Of a DNA stretch of 64,000 nt, positions 11,371-22,036 are shown one piece after another. Every line of letters starts with the position of its first letter. Within the stretch, counting starts at the first letter, position 1. Under the pieces are notes generated by a model. It ran no database searches and had not been told where the DNA came from. It was given only the letters and a program-made list of their open reading frames with translations. The stretch is taken from positions 161,773,753-161,837,752 of the forward strand of contig NC_133123.1 in NCBI RefSeq assembly GCF_033568475.1, in the 5' to 3' direction. The DNA is from Henckelia pumila. Taxonomy: Eukaryota > Streptophyta > Magnoliopsida > Lamiales > Gesneriaceae. The position numbers were made by a program, and so were the translations under genes.

Positions 11371-12590
11371 TATAATACACGATATGAATCTATGTTTAGC
11401 CCGTATTGGGCTATAGCCCAGTCCATTTGTTTTGTTGGTGGGAATATTGCAATTTTCAACCCATTCCAATTATTTTTGGTAAGTATTTCACAAGGAAAAA
11501 CATAATGTTGGGTCCCAATTATATGAGTCCAGAAAAAAACAGTTATCTTGAAAATTTTAACCTCGATTATTCCTCCACTTTTGTGCCAAATTATTTTCAA
11601 ACTCCAAAGCACGTGACTCTTGTATCTATCTAACTATTCTTTATCCAAAATATATTTTTTATTACCAAATTAAATTATTAATCCTTTTATTAGTGTGTAT
11701 TGTGTAAAGTATCATGAAAAGATATTAATTTGTATGACTTTCATAAATGTAATATGAATTTCTGATAAATTAATAGAAAAACAATAAAAGTTATATCGAT
11801 CTATTTTATCAAATCTTTTTATTTAATAAAAGTGTATTTTGAAAGTAATTTAAAATCTAAAAAAATAATTTCAAAAATAGAAATTATAATCTGAGTGAAA
11901 CTTGTTGGTAGATTACAAGAGTTTGCACATTAATTAATTTAGATAATAGAAAAGTTTTGAAAATGATCTTAGTTATATTTTTATTTTTGATAATTCTCCG
12001 AGTGCATTTGAACTTTGAAGTAATTCAGTACTGACTTGAGATGATTAGTTTTTTTTTTTTAAATATTATTTTGACGAAAATCATTTTGCTAGTCATCTCC
12101 ATAGTAATATGTTAGATTTGATTTATTACATTAATTTCAAGTCCATCCAAACACTAATTAATTCTGAATTCGTCACTGTATATGTATTCTAGCTCAACTG
12201 TCTTATTTTAACGAAAATATGCCAAACAACTTATTTTAAAAATGTCATTTTACAACTTATAAGACATAAAATATTTAAAATTAATTTATCTAAAAACTCG
12301 ATTTTACAGTTTGTTCCAACAAAAAATAGTTTTAATTTTTGTAAGGAGTTATTATTTATGAGCAAGTTTCTTCTTAGACGGATTCATATATTTATATCGG
12401 ACCATGAGATGGTGAGTTTTGTAACTATTTAAATAAAAAGTAATAATTCTTTAAAAAAATAAAATAAAAAGTCATAATTAAATGATGTTAAATTCAAAAC
12501 TACCCGAATATAACCGGGTCGGGTGCATTTCAATTCGGATCCTTTCCTCCAACTCTCCGACGGAGCCCCCAAAGCGACACCACCCAACCC
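11371..12590. other. Intergenic region upstream of the translocator gene
   Basis: AT-rich DNA with no coding signal. The translocator promoter must lie at its right end. No motif beyond the TATA box at about 12599 was convincing. Confidence 0.5.
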
Positions 12591-12596
12591 CAACCA

Positions 12597-12608
12597 CCAT
12601 ATATACGT
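12597..12608 (+). promoter_or_regulatory. TATA box of the phosphate translocator gene
   Basis: CCATATATACGT lies about 65 bases upstream of the ATG at 12664 in a C-rich stretch typical of plant 5' leaders. It places transcription start near 12630, after the in-frame ATG at 12523, which supports 12664 as the real start. Confidence 0.5.
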
Positions 12609-12663
12609 ACACTTATACTTACACTCTACTCCCCTACCAAATTCTGAGCCTCGATCTGCAAAG

Positions 12664-15600
12664 ATGCAAAGCGCGGCCGTTGCATTCTCCTCCCCGTCGC
12701 TCTCTCTCTCCGCCAATCACGCTAAGCTCGCCGCCGCCAGCAGGTTCAATGCTCGCTCTCTTTTGCCGCACTCGGAGCGGACACGTTTCGAGAATGCCAC
12801 CTCAACGGTCTTTTCCTCTTCACCGTCCACGCCGATTTCCTGCTCGATGAGGCGAAGCGGCTGGATTTTCAGCTCGAATCCGGCGCCGAAGTCCGATTTG
12901 GTTCCAGCTCGGGCCACCTCCGAGAGCGCGGACGCGGCCGAGGTCCCGCAATCGAAGAATATGTCGGATACTTTGGTGCTCGGAACGCTGTTCGGGCTCT
13001 GGTACCTGTTTAATATATACTTCAATATCTACAACAAGCAGGTGGCTATTTCCTTCTATCTTTTTTTTTTCCAGCTCTCCCTTTCTTGCGTCGGATTGCA
13101 GTTTATTGCCATTTGTTGTTATGTCAGCTGTGGATTCATGTTCCTTTGGCATTTGCTTTGTTGATTATTTCATTTTTTGTTGTATGGAGAAATTTTGTCC
13201 ATTAATTATGATTCCTGGAAGCTGATTGATAAGCCACCGGGTCAAACACGTATGTGCTTGTGTCGCGCATATTCTTTATGCAAGATCCGTTACATATGTA
13301 AAAGCTGTTTTTCCAGTGCAAATCCTTTCGAGCAAAATAATGTTCCCTTTTTTATGTATATGTTTGTTGTAACTTGTAAATGAGAATAATTAATTAGATA
13401 AATGAATAAATAAATAAAAACTGTGTAAACTGATTAAACTGATTTCTTAAATGGAATTCACCAATCAATATGGCCTGTGAATCAACAAATAAAAGGAAAT
13501 GGAACCTGTAAGTTGTACAGACTTACGGAAATGAAATATGAAAAAGTTAATCAATATCTTACTTTCGTCTGTAAGTCCATGCAGCTTTAAAGTTTGCTTT
13601 TGATACTTTTCTAGAGAAACATTGATGATCTTGCAGTTCCATTTATATGGATTCAGTTGATGATATTTTATTGGTTGTGTGGAATTTATGTTTTATCAAA
13701 TTCATACCTCATTTCTCGAAAATTTCATATTTAAATTGTCAATTTAATGCGAACAAAAAGCTAATTATATAAAAATGATAAAATGCTGAAAGATGTACTG
13801 CATAAAGACCATTTGTATTGAAATGTAATGATGTTTGTTTGTTATAGGTTCTCAAAGTTTATCCATACCCAGTAACAGTCTCTCTAGTTCAATTTGCTGT
13901 TGGGACTGTAATTGTTTTTTTGATGTGGACCTTGAATATCTACAAGCGGCCTGCAATCAGTGGTTCCCAGGTACTTGGTTACATTCAGAAACTTTTTTTC
14001 AATGTTTTGGCATGAAGTTTAGTTATTGTCGTCATGGATCTAATACTGTATCCTTCACTGTCAGCTTGCTGCAATTCTTCCACTGGCAGTTGTTCACACT
14101 TTAGGAAATCTCTTCACCAATATGAGTCTAGGAAAAGTAGCTGTTTCATTCACTCATACAATTAAAGCAATGGAACCATTCTTCTCAGTTGTACTTTCTG
14201 CAATGTTCTTGGGAGAGGTATGTGAATATGTGATTTATTTGTTCTTGAAATATTCTGTTTTGGTTAACTTGTACTGTATGTCTACATGGAGATTCCAAAA
14301 CTGACATGAAAAACAATTGTTTTGTTGAAAGTTGAAACAAGTTCACTCATCCAGTTTTATGCGACTTGGTATGATTGATTTTATACACCTTAACAACTAA
14401 TACTCAATGCCCGCGTCTAGGACTGTCATTTTCCATACAGTATTCTATATATAATAGCTCCTAGACTGGAGACATGCCTAGTATCATATCATGATAGAAA
14501 AACATGAATTTCAAATTTTGCTTCTGGTAACCTTCATGTTCTGTTGGTTTATCTGCTTTGGAAAAATAAATATTTCCAAACTGTGCTTCTTGTAATGTGA
14601 TTTTTTCGCTTCTGTTCTTTGGCAGTTTCCCACAGTATGGGTAATTTTCTCTCTTTTACCAATTGTTGGTGGAGTTGGTTTGGCATCAATGACTGAGGCC
14701 TCTTTTAATTGGTATAGAACTGTGACATGATGCTGTCAACTAATTTCTGTAATTACTTTGTATGGTATCGAAAAAATTTATTTAGATTTCCTTATGGAAA
14801 TTTCACCATAATTGTTTTTGAAGGGCTGGTTTTTGGAGCGCGATGGCCTCAAATTTGACGAATCAGTCTCGCAACGTCCTTAGCAAAAAGTTTATGGTTA
14901 AGAAAGAGGTATGAACAAACTCTTTTTTATTTTATGGGTCCGGGAGAACTTAGTGTTTGTCAATATTACAGGTGGCCAATTGAGTTTGATAAAGTCTTCA
15001 TTGGTTTCAATATTTTTTTGGACATTGTGTCATGGCAAAATCACGTGTTTCAAAATCAATCAAGAAAACTGGAGAAATTCTTATTCTTATCGAATTTGTG
15101 TTATGATGCTTTACCTTTAATTTCTCTCGATGCAGGAGTCCTTGGACAACATTACTTTATTTTCAGTTATCACTATTATGTCGTTTATCATGATGATACC
15201 AACTGCTATTTTCATGGAAGGCGTCAAGTTTACTCCTGCATATATTAATGCTGCTGTAAGTAAATTTAATAGGAAATACACTTTTAGTTTGTTTGATTCT
15301 GGCATTTCCTCTAAGACGGTTTTCCTTCTGTCGATTCCTTTTCTTATAGCTTGAACATTTGAGTTCTTTTAATTCTTTTCCTTCATTTGGTCTGTTTACA
15401 GGGATTGGATGTCAAACAAGTTTGCATTAGGTCCCTTCTGGCTGCTATATCCTTCCATGCATATCAGCAGGTAGGCACTGAAGAATTTTCTTCTAATGTG
15501 TATACAACTTAGTTTACCAGCGGTTGTTTTTTTAATGAAATTAAGCCCTCACCAAATTTGACGAACACAATCACATGTGGGCATGTGGTGTTGCACTCTG

Positions 15601-16803
15601 CCCAAGTGCAATCCAACAACATGTGGTGTTGCACTCTGCCCAATTGCAATCCAACAATTATTATAATAGTTTTGGCCAATGTGCTGAAGGAAACCTTGGC
15701 AATAAAATTTTCAATTGAAGCAATTTTAGCATGATCTGCTAAGAAAGACAAACCAAAATTTGTTTTCATCATTTCCAGAGGTTTACTTTTTTTATTTGCC
15801 TCCTACATGACTGCTAAAGGCTTTGCTTATCAAATTATTTTTCGCTTGTTGTTTATGGAGATACTAGATGGTCACTCAGATTTCATTTGCTAGACCGACT
15901 ACAGTAAAATTAGATATGATTCATTTTGAGTCTATTTATTTGGTGTGCTGCAGTTATCTTCCTCTCTCATGCGAACAGTTGGAATATAGATATTATAGTG
16001 GCGTTTGGTTGAGCTTTCAGCGTAACTTAACGAAAAAGTTTCAAGAAAAATGTCTGAAAACAACTTTGAAATTGAGATAATGTTTGGATATAAATTTCTG
16101 AAATCTAATGTAATGTGACGAAGAAAAAGATATGCAATGTAATGATCATACAAACGAGGTAAATAATAAAATCATTGGTGTAAAAGATCAAAGGAAATAA
16201 AAAGAGTAGGTGTGTAAATATTATGTTTTGAGTAGTTGTTGAAATATGAAATGATATGTAGTAAAATATTTGAAAGAGAAAAGGATGCATGGTGATAAAT
16301 CCACACAGCTCCTGCCCAAGCAAACCGAATCTGTGAGGTCTAAATTCAGAAAATGATCTGATTCTGCATTTTGTTTTGGTTGTCTTTATGAATCTCGATA
16401 TTTCTGTTATCTCTAATTGATCACATAATTCTACCAGATTTCTAGATAACCAGTCTGGAGATATATGTTTACTGCATTTTTTTTTTCAGGTTTCTTATAT
16501 GATACTGCAACGTGTGTCTCCTGTCACTCATTCTGTGGGCAACTGTGTCAAGCGTGTCGTGGTGATTGTGTCCTCTGTTATCTTCTTCCGCACAGCAGTT
16601 TCGCCTGTCAATGCCTTTGGTACGACCGAATTCTTCTATTTCTTTGTAAATTGAAATGATTGGTTTCTGAATTATGACAACAGAAATGGTTTGACTCTCA
16701 CTCCTCTCTTGGTAATTGGTATGCAGGTACTGGAATAGCCCTTACTGGAGTATTCCTATACTCGAGAGTGAAGCGCATCAAACCAAAGCCAAAGGTGGCT
16801 TGA
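12664..16803 (+). CDS. PPT: Plastid phosphoenolpyruvate/phosphate translocator (nine exons)
   Basis: The exons are 12664-13041, 13848-13980, 14065-14217, 14636-14711, 14824-14908, 15136-15255, 15402-15470, 16490-16619 and 16727-16803. All junctions are GT-AG and together encode 406 residues, normal for the family. Residues 1 to about 80 are Ser/Ala/Arg-rich, a plastid transit peptide. The rest is a triose-phosphate-transporter domain with several membrane helices. Family segments include [55 protein letters not shown] and a basic end, KRIKPKPK. The family exchanges phosphoenolpyruvate for phosphate across the inner plastid envelope and feeds the shikimate pathway. PPT rather than the triose- or glucose-6-phosphate translocators is chosen from these segments. 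Intron 7 is over 1 kb and holds a local duplication. No lesion is seen. Confidence 0.93.
15582..15657. repeat. Two tandem copies of a 38-bp unit in intron 7 of PPT
   Basis: CATGTGGTGTTGCACTCTG starts at 15582 and again at 15620; the two units differ by one or two bases. It is a short recent duplication with no evident function. Confidence 0.75.
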
Positions 16804-17662
16804 AGATCTTGTTTGTTTAAACTACTTGCTGGCAATTTTGTGATAGATCGAATCGCGATGCAGAAACTTTTTGGCCGGAAGTCTTAAACATCGAATTTTA
16901 CTGGGTTTCTTAAGCTTCTATCCTTAGGTCTTTCCTTTCATGTGTTGGCTTGATTCTTTACTGGATGACTCAGTTCTTTAACCGACTTCTGTAGCACTGC
17001 AAGTTTTAGACGTGGTTTAGGTATTTATGTTCTGAATATTTTTTCTCCTTGAATCGAAAAATTTTTCCATCACAAAAATTAGCTGCTAGGTTATGTACAA
17101 AACAGAGGGAGCATCGTAAGAAAAAAATATATGGTTATTCTGTTAAATTTTACTTGCACGGTCAAATCTAGTGATAGTAATATTATGTCAACTGTGGTTT
17201 AAGTGAATAAAACACACAGGATAAACTGAAAAGATGATCAACCACCTCCCCATACATGCTTTGTTGCTCTGAGTGATAGACATTGGCTGTGACACAAACC
17301 GTTAAACCACCTAACTTTCAACTGGGCAACAAAGCAGGTATGGGAAGGGGTTTTTTCAGAAACTAAAAAGAAAAGACAGGCTTCATTCACCATAAGGAAA
17401 CTCTCCGCTCAAAACCCACCAATATCCCGCTCGTGCCTTGGAAGGGCGAGGAAACAAAAGGCTATTGGTGAAGTTGGGCATGCTCTAAGAAAGTTATAAC
17501 CATGATAAAAAAATAATAATAATTAATAATAGTTGGTACATCCTTTTTTAATAAAATTTTCTATTACAATGGCAAAAAAGTAAATCACAATAGTAAAAAT
17601 TAATGAAGCAGAGTGAAGAACAAATTGATTAAATGGGCAAAAAGAAAAGGAAAAAAAATATA
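16804..17662. other. 3' flank of PPT and intergenic DNA
   Basis: The first few hundred bases should hold the PPT 3' UTR. Between 17230 and 17480 the composition is more mixed but no frame is convincing. Nothing else was recognised. Confidence 0.4.
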
Positions 17663-17914
17663 TTATAACAACAATCTATGAGCGTGGATGAGAATAGTTC
17701 GACTGATGAGAGGGATGGAGACCGGCAACGGCGGAATCATGAGCGTAAGTGCCCTACACCATGGATAACGTCGGCTTTTCTCTTTAAGAGTCTTGAAAGT
17801 TTTTAAAACTTGCATTGTCTTCCCTCTCATGTTGTAGGACACAATTGCAGTATCACATCCAAAGTATATAATGTCGGAATCAAGTGGATGAAAAGAAATT
17901 GGCTCTAAATCCAT
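17663..17914 (-). pseudogene. F-box-associated C-terminal fragment
   Basis: The 83-residue frame reads PISFHPLDSDIIYFG, then TAIVSYNMRGKTMQVLK and ALTLMIPPLPVSIP. This order (a Pro/His-Pro strand, an IVSYNMR strand, a loop, then a Pro-rich end) is typical of the last part of plant F-box proteins of the At5g07610 type. The F-box itself and the first beta strands are absent and stops lie directly upstream, so this is a remnant. Such proteins serve as substrate receptors of SCF ubiquitin ligases when intact. A short real gene is unlikely. Confidence 0.5.
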
Positions 17915-19160
17915 TATAGTTTAGTTTCAAGATTCACATCTATGTACCCTACCCTATGCTGCAAACACCAATTATCTCCACGGGACCCAAACACTCAAAC
18001 TCAGGGCAGCAGTTTCAAACATCTCAGACGACATCCTTGGTAAGTGCCACACATTCTAATCTTTTGTCTCTATGGGACTGCTTACTCCAACTATAAAATA
18101 AATATATAAAAAAATAATTAAAATTTATGTACTATGTCGTACGTGTGCATTTAAATTAAAAATTCTTATGGTATGGGAATGGGATGACTATTGGGCACCC
18201 TGGAACTACAAAAACAATTGACCAACGATTCAATCCAAGGGCCTTGATAAAAAACTTGTATGCAAATTCTAGGAGGAGATAATATAATATTTTTAATCAT
18301 TTTAAATTAAAACTTTCATAAGTAAAATATACTACATTTTTGACATTTTCTACATGATTGGCGCTATTGAATACATGAAATCTGAGAATGTGCAACAAAA
18401 TCATCGTATGAACCACTCTTACACCTTTAGATAGTTCACAAAAATCAAGATCTTCTGTTACTCATGTTTCAAAATTTTAAATCTCCGGAAGATATAAACG
18501 CGGATTTTTCAAGACGAGAACCATTGATAACCAACAAAAAATATCTCGAGCAACAACGATGACAAACTAGAAGATAACGAATTAGCTACTATGTCAAAAT
18601 AAGCTATGGATGAGTTTTTCACTTCATTTCTAAATATGTTTTACGGAAGAAAACAGGAAGGAGAGTATTATTCACAAAAATCATTTGCAAGCAGAAGGAC
18701 ATAAAAGAGAATAGATTATATCATCATTTTATAAAGTCGCAATTAGCAAGCGTTTCTTTTTATTCCTAATCCTATTCCTTTTATCCCCAATATGCCAAAG
18801 GACTATTTTATTTTTCTGAGTAGTTCTTTGCAATCTGACACAAAAAGGAACAAAAGGAACAAGGAAAAAAAACTTATGATCTGAAGAGAACCAGCAGGAT
18901 TAGAGGTAGTAACTTCCGGTTGTCTGTGATCTCAACCATACTGAAATCTAGTTAAATCCTCCATATATTACGGACACCAAGAATTCAGACCAAATGAACT
19001 TAAGAACCTCGAGCTGAAATTACAAAAACTATCATGAAATGCATTGGAACATGGAACATTAAATCGAAACATTGTTAGAGAATATAACAATAACATAAAC
19101 GGTGGACCTTGAAATTGCACATCATTAGTAGTTGGCCTCGAAACGCGATAGCTAGCCAAA
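17915..19160. other. Intergenic region, no gene seen
   Basis: AT-rich DNA between the F-box fragment and the 3' end of the Myb-like gene. It should include the 3' UTR of the latter near 19160. No repeat or frame stood out. Confidence 0.5.
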
Positions 19161-21074
19161 TCAAGGAACTATTGGTTTGTTATCCCATATTTCTCTGGCC
19201 TCTAGAAGTTCTGGGCAATATCGTTGTGCCAACACGTCAACTTGTTCAGAAAAAGGCTTGGTACGATATTTACCGATGTGCATAACCATTTGGTTCCAAC
19301 GCTTCCGACACAAGTCTCCAGACCTGTGATCAAGAATAAAATCCCAGTCTACATCTTCAACGCAGCCTGCATCCATGCGATAAAGCTGTTGCAGCAAGCG
19401 ATAGTCGTCACTGTCATCCCACAAGCCTTCAGCCACCATAGGTGATGTCAACTGATTATACCACTTTAAGCAGCAAAGTGCTTGAGCTCGAGTGGCTAAT
19501 TTATCGCTAATTGCTGTCCAGCTTATATTATCCCTCAACATCCCATGTTTCGATCTTTTCTCTTTAGAAAGTTTATGTTGCAGATCGATGTTCACCAGAT
19601 CAAAAAGGTTCTGATACTCTTTCTGTGACCATTGTCCTTTCTTCGCGTTGCGCAGTTTTATTCTACGCCAAGTATCCTTTACATGCCATCTATGCTTGCC
19701 AAGTTCTTTAGCCAATGCCTCCCACTTGTTGCCATGAACCTCCTGGTACTTCAGAACCATATCATATTCTTCTTGAGTCCATTTCCGGGTTGCAGACCTT
19801 CTAAATATAACTTGAGCACGAAAATAGACAGAAGAATATGGCCTATATGGTATGGCAGCTCCTATCTCTTTCCAACAACCTCTCAACTTAGGGTACTTTT
19901 TACTATTCAAAACCATGTCTAAACCATCGTCACCCAAATTGTGATTCTCTATGAAACGATAAACAGCCGCTTTGACCATCTCATTTTCCTCCGGAGTGAA
20001 CCGCTTACCTCGCACAAGATTATCTTCATTGTACATCTCGTTGGTATTTGAATCATCAGAAAGAGGGAAAACCTCAACCTGGCCAGAAAAACTCACCTTC
20101 TTATTACTTTTGGAAGGCGTAGGATCATCTAAATCATTAACCACTAGTTTGGCCTTTCTATCCTTGCCTTTATTTGCCTCTTCTACTTCATTACCACGTG
20201 TCTTGTTCTTTTTCTTCTTTCTTTCATGTTTCTCCACATCTCCACCCTCGTTATGTTCAGCCTCTACAGCCTTCTTCTTCTTCTTTCTTTTAACCTTTTT
20301 AGAAAAATCATCGTTGTGGTCCTCAACGAGCGACTCACACATTTTTTTACTCTTGCTTTCATTTTTCATTGCCTTATCTTCCTCTGAAGCATCATAAATT
20401 TTGGACTCCATAGCTCCAGCACAATTACCTTGTGACTCTAGGCAATAATCATCCTTGCCATTCGTTTTTCCTCTCTTCCTTTTCGTCCCCTTAACCTTCT
20501 CAGTAACACCACCTTCATTATTATCATCAAATACCCCACCTTGTTCTCGATCATCATAGTCTCTCTCTCTGTCACCAAAGTTACGGATTTCCATCAATTT
20601 TTGTTTCTTACTCTCTTTCTTAGCAGCTTTGCCACTTTTAACTTTGGAATCTTTTTCTTCTGCGGGCTCTTCTAGAACCTCATTTGCCTCAAGTTTCCCA
20701 ACGTCATATTTTGGCAAATAGCATTCCTCAATTTTACTCTTTTTCTTCTTTCTTTTTTCCTGATTCCTCACATCCCCACTGCCTTCTTCGCCACAAACTC
20801 CGATCAATTGTCCGTGACTTAAATCCTTCGCCATGTCAACCACCTTAGCATCTTTCACTTCTTTATTTGCCTTCTTTCCTTTGTTCATTCGATGATTCGT
20901 ATTTTCAGTAATATCTTCGACCTGAGATCTTTGCTCATGCTCACTCGCTTTCCTACCAAAATTCTCAAGCAATCCCACGACACTTTCTTTACCAGTTTTA
21001 CCTTGCTTCGACTTTTTCTCAATCCTCTTCTCCATTTTCTGGAGCAAATTATTCTCGGTTCCTCGATCACCCAT
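19161..21074 (-). CDS. Myb/SANT nuclear protein, RNA polymerase I termination factor (TTF1/REB1) type
   Basis: A single uninterrupted frame of 637 residues. Residues 1-355 are Lys/Glu-rich with many basic clusters (KRKRGK, KRKKKKK) that suit nuclear or nucleolar localisation. The C-terminal part carries a row of Myb/SANT-like units: about 356-420 (starting GKRFTPEENEM), 430-473 (RKWTQEEYDMVLKYQ to KDTWRRI), 478-545 (GQWSQKEYQNLF to LKWYNQL) and 555-598 (LWDDSDDYRLL to CRKRWNQM). This charged tail plus Myb array is that of the TTF1/REB1/DMTF1-like group, which binds rDNA terminators in yeast and animals. The plant role is less certain. The sequence just before the ATG ends AGGTTTA; a 5' UTR intron is possible at 21075-21240. 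No lesion is seen. Confidence 0.88.
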   Translation of the reverse strand: MGDRGTENNLLQKMEKRIEKKSKQGKTGKESVVGLLENFGRKASEHEQRSQVEDITENTNHRMNKGKKANKEVKDAKVVDMAKDLSHGQLIGVCGEEGSGDVRNQEKRKKKKSKIEECYLPKYDVGKLEANEVLEEPAEEKDSKVKSGKAAKKESKKQKLMEIRNFGDRERDYDDREQGGVFDDNNEGGVTEKVKGTKRKRGKTNGKDDYCLESQGNCAGAMESKIYDASEEDKAMKNESKSKKMCESLVEDHNDDFSKKVKRKKKKKAVEAEHNEGGDVEKHERKKKKNKTRGNEVEEANKGKDRKAKLVVNDLDDPTPSKSNKKVSFSGQVEVFPLSDDSNTNEMYNEDNLVRGKRFTPEENEMVKAAVYRFIENHNLGDDGLDMVLNSKKYPKLRGCWKEIGAAIPYRPYSSVYFRAQVIFRRSATRKWTQEEYDMVLKYQEVHGNKWEALAKELGKHRWHVKDTWRRIKLRNAKKGQWSQKEYQNLFDLVNIDLQHKLSKEKRSKHGMLRDNISWTAISDKLATRAQALCCLKWYNQLTSPMVAEGLWDDSDDYRLLQQLYRMDAGCVEDVDWDFILDHRSGDLCRKRWNQMVMHIGKYRTKPFSEQVDVLAQRYCPELLEAREIWDNKPIVP

Positions 21075-21890
21075 TAAACCTCCCCCCTCCTCCCTGTTTG
21101 ATTCCGAATCAAAGAAACAGAAATAAGCTTAAAAGAAAAGGTGAAAATGCTGAATGCAACAACCAAAAGGCCCACGTTGGACTCCTCGATCAAAGTTGAA
21201 GATTACAGTGAACATACACAAAGAAGAAAAACTTGCCAGAAACTGGAGGTCGGCGGCGGCGTGCGGCGAACTTCAAGAGGGGCGTTGCATTGATCGACGA
21301 TGAAAGAAGCAGAGAAAGGCTGAAACGGGAACGACAACGGTAGAGAATGTCAAAATTAGGGCTTTTTTTTTGGGACACGATGCATTTTATTAACTTATTA
21401 ATTATAAACAAAGTCCCAAGAAATTTATTAATTTTCAATTTAATCCTTAAACTTTTTAATATTTTGCAATTGAGCCCAAACATGCTCAAAAACGTGTTCA
21501 CGTGTTCATATCATACCCGAAACGTATCCTACTAGTCAAAGTTTAAAATAGTCAAATAACTAAAAATTAACGGGTCCTCTCGCCCCGCACCGCCGAACAG
21601 ACAGATTGAATAATAATTTTCCAACTCACGTAAAGTTTGAGTTGATAATTTTTCAACTCACGTAAATAATAAGCCGCTACATCAACCGATAGATTTTGGT
21701 GGATCGTGGATTGATTTGTCTCACCAACTCGTTTTGACAACTAAATCACGAATAGAAATTTCAAACCAAGAAAATTGAGACAAAAATATCTTGCTTACTA
21801 CCAACTAGATATCCGATTCCATGAAGGCGAAATTAAATAAGGACTATTTCGGAGGTGTAAAAAGAGAAAAAAGATGGACTAAAAAGAATT
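21075..21890. other. Region between two divergent genes
   Basis: This stretch holds the 5' leader of the Myb-like gene (leftward) and the upstream region of ISU1 (rightward). The 5' leader region near 21240-21300 is GC-rich. No additional gene was seen. Confidence 0.45.
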
Positions 21891-21897
21891 ATTATAT

Positions 21898-21909
21898 CCC
21901 ATATATATG
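21898..21909 (+). promoter_or_regulatory. TATA box of ISU1
   Basis: CCCATATATATG lies about 130 bases before the ISU1 start codon. The spacing fits a short 5' leader. The pyrimidine- and A-rich leader follows. Confidence 0.45.
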
Positions 21910-22036
21910 AACGCCTTCACCGCCCCAGACTCTCGGATAAGCTTGAGACGGAATCAAATTTCCCAGATTCGCCAACCCTAAATTGAGAAAAAATTATTTC
22001 AATCCGACTTTTAGTTTTCAAAATTAATACCGAAAA

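Noticed and set aside
12482-12850. A 122-residue plus-strand frame overlapping the PPT start
   Set aside because: It starts upstream of the TATA box, is in another frame and has low-complexity Pro/Ser/Thr composition.
15995-16325. A possible MITE in PPT intron 7 (GTTTGGTTGAGC versus GTTTGCTTGGGC at the other end)
   Set aside because: Only about 10 of 12 terminal bases pair and no target duplication was found.
19972-20397. A Ser/Phe-rich plus-strand frame of 141 residues
   Set aside because: It is the antisense of the Lys/Glu-rich part of the Myb-like gene.
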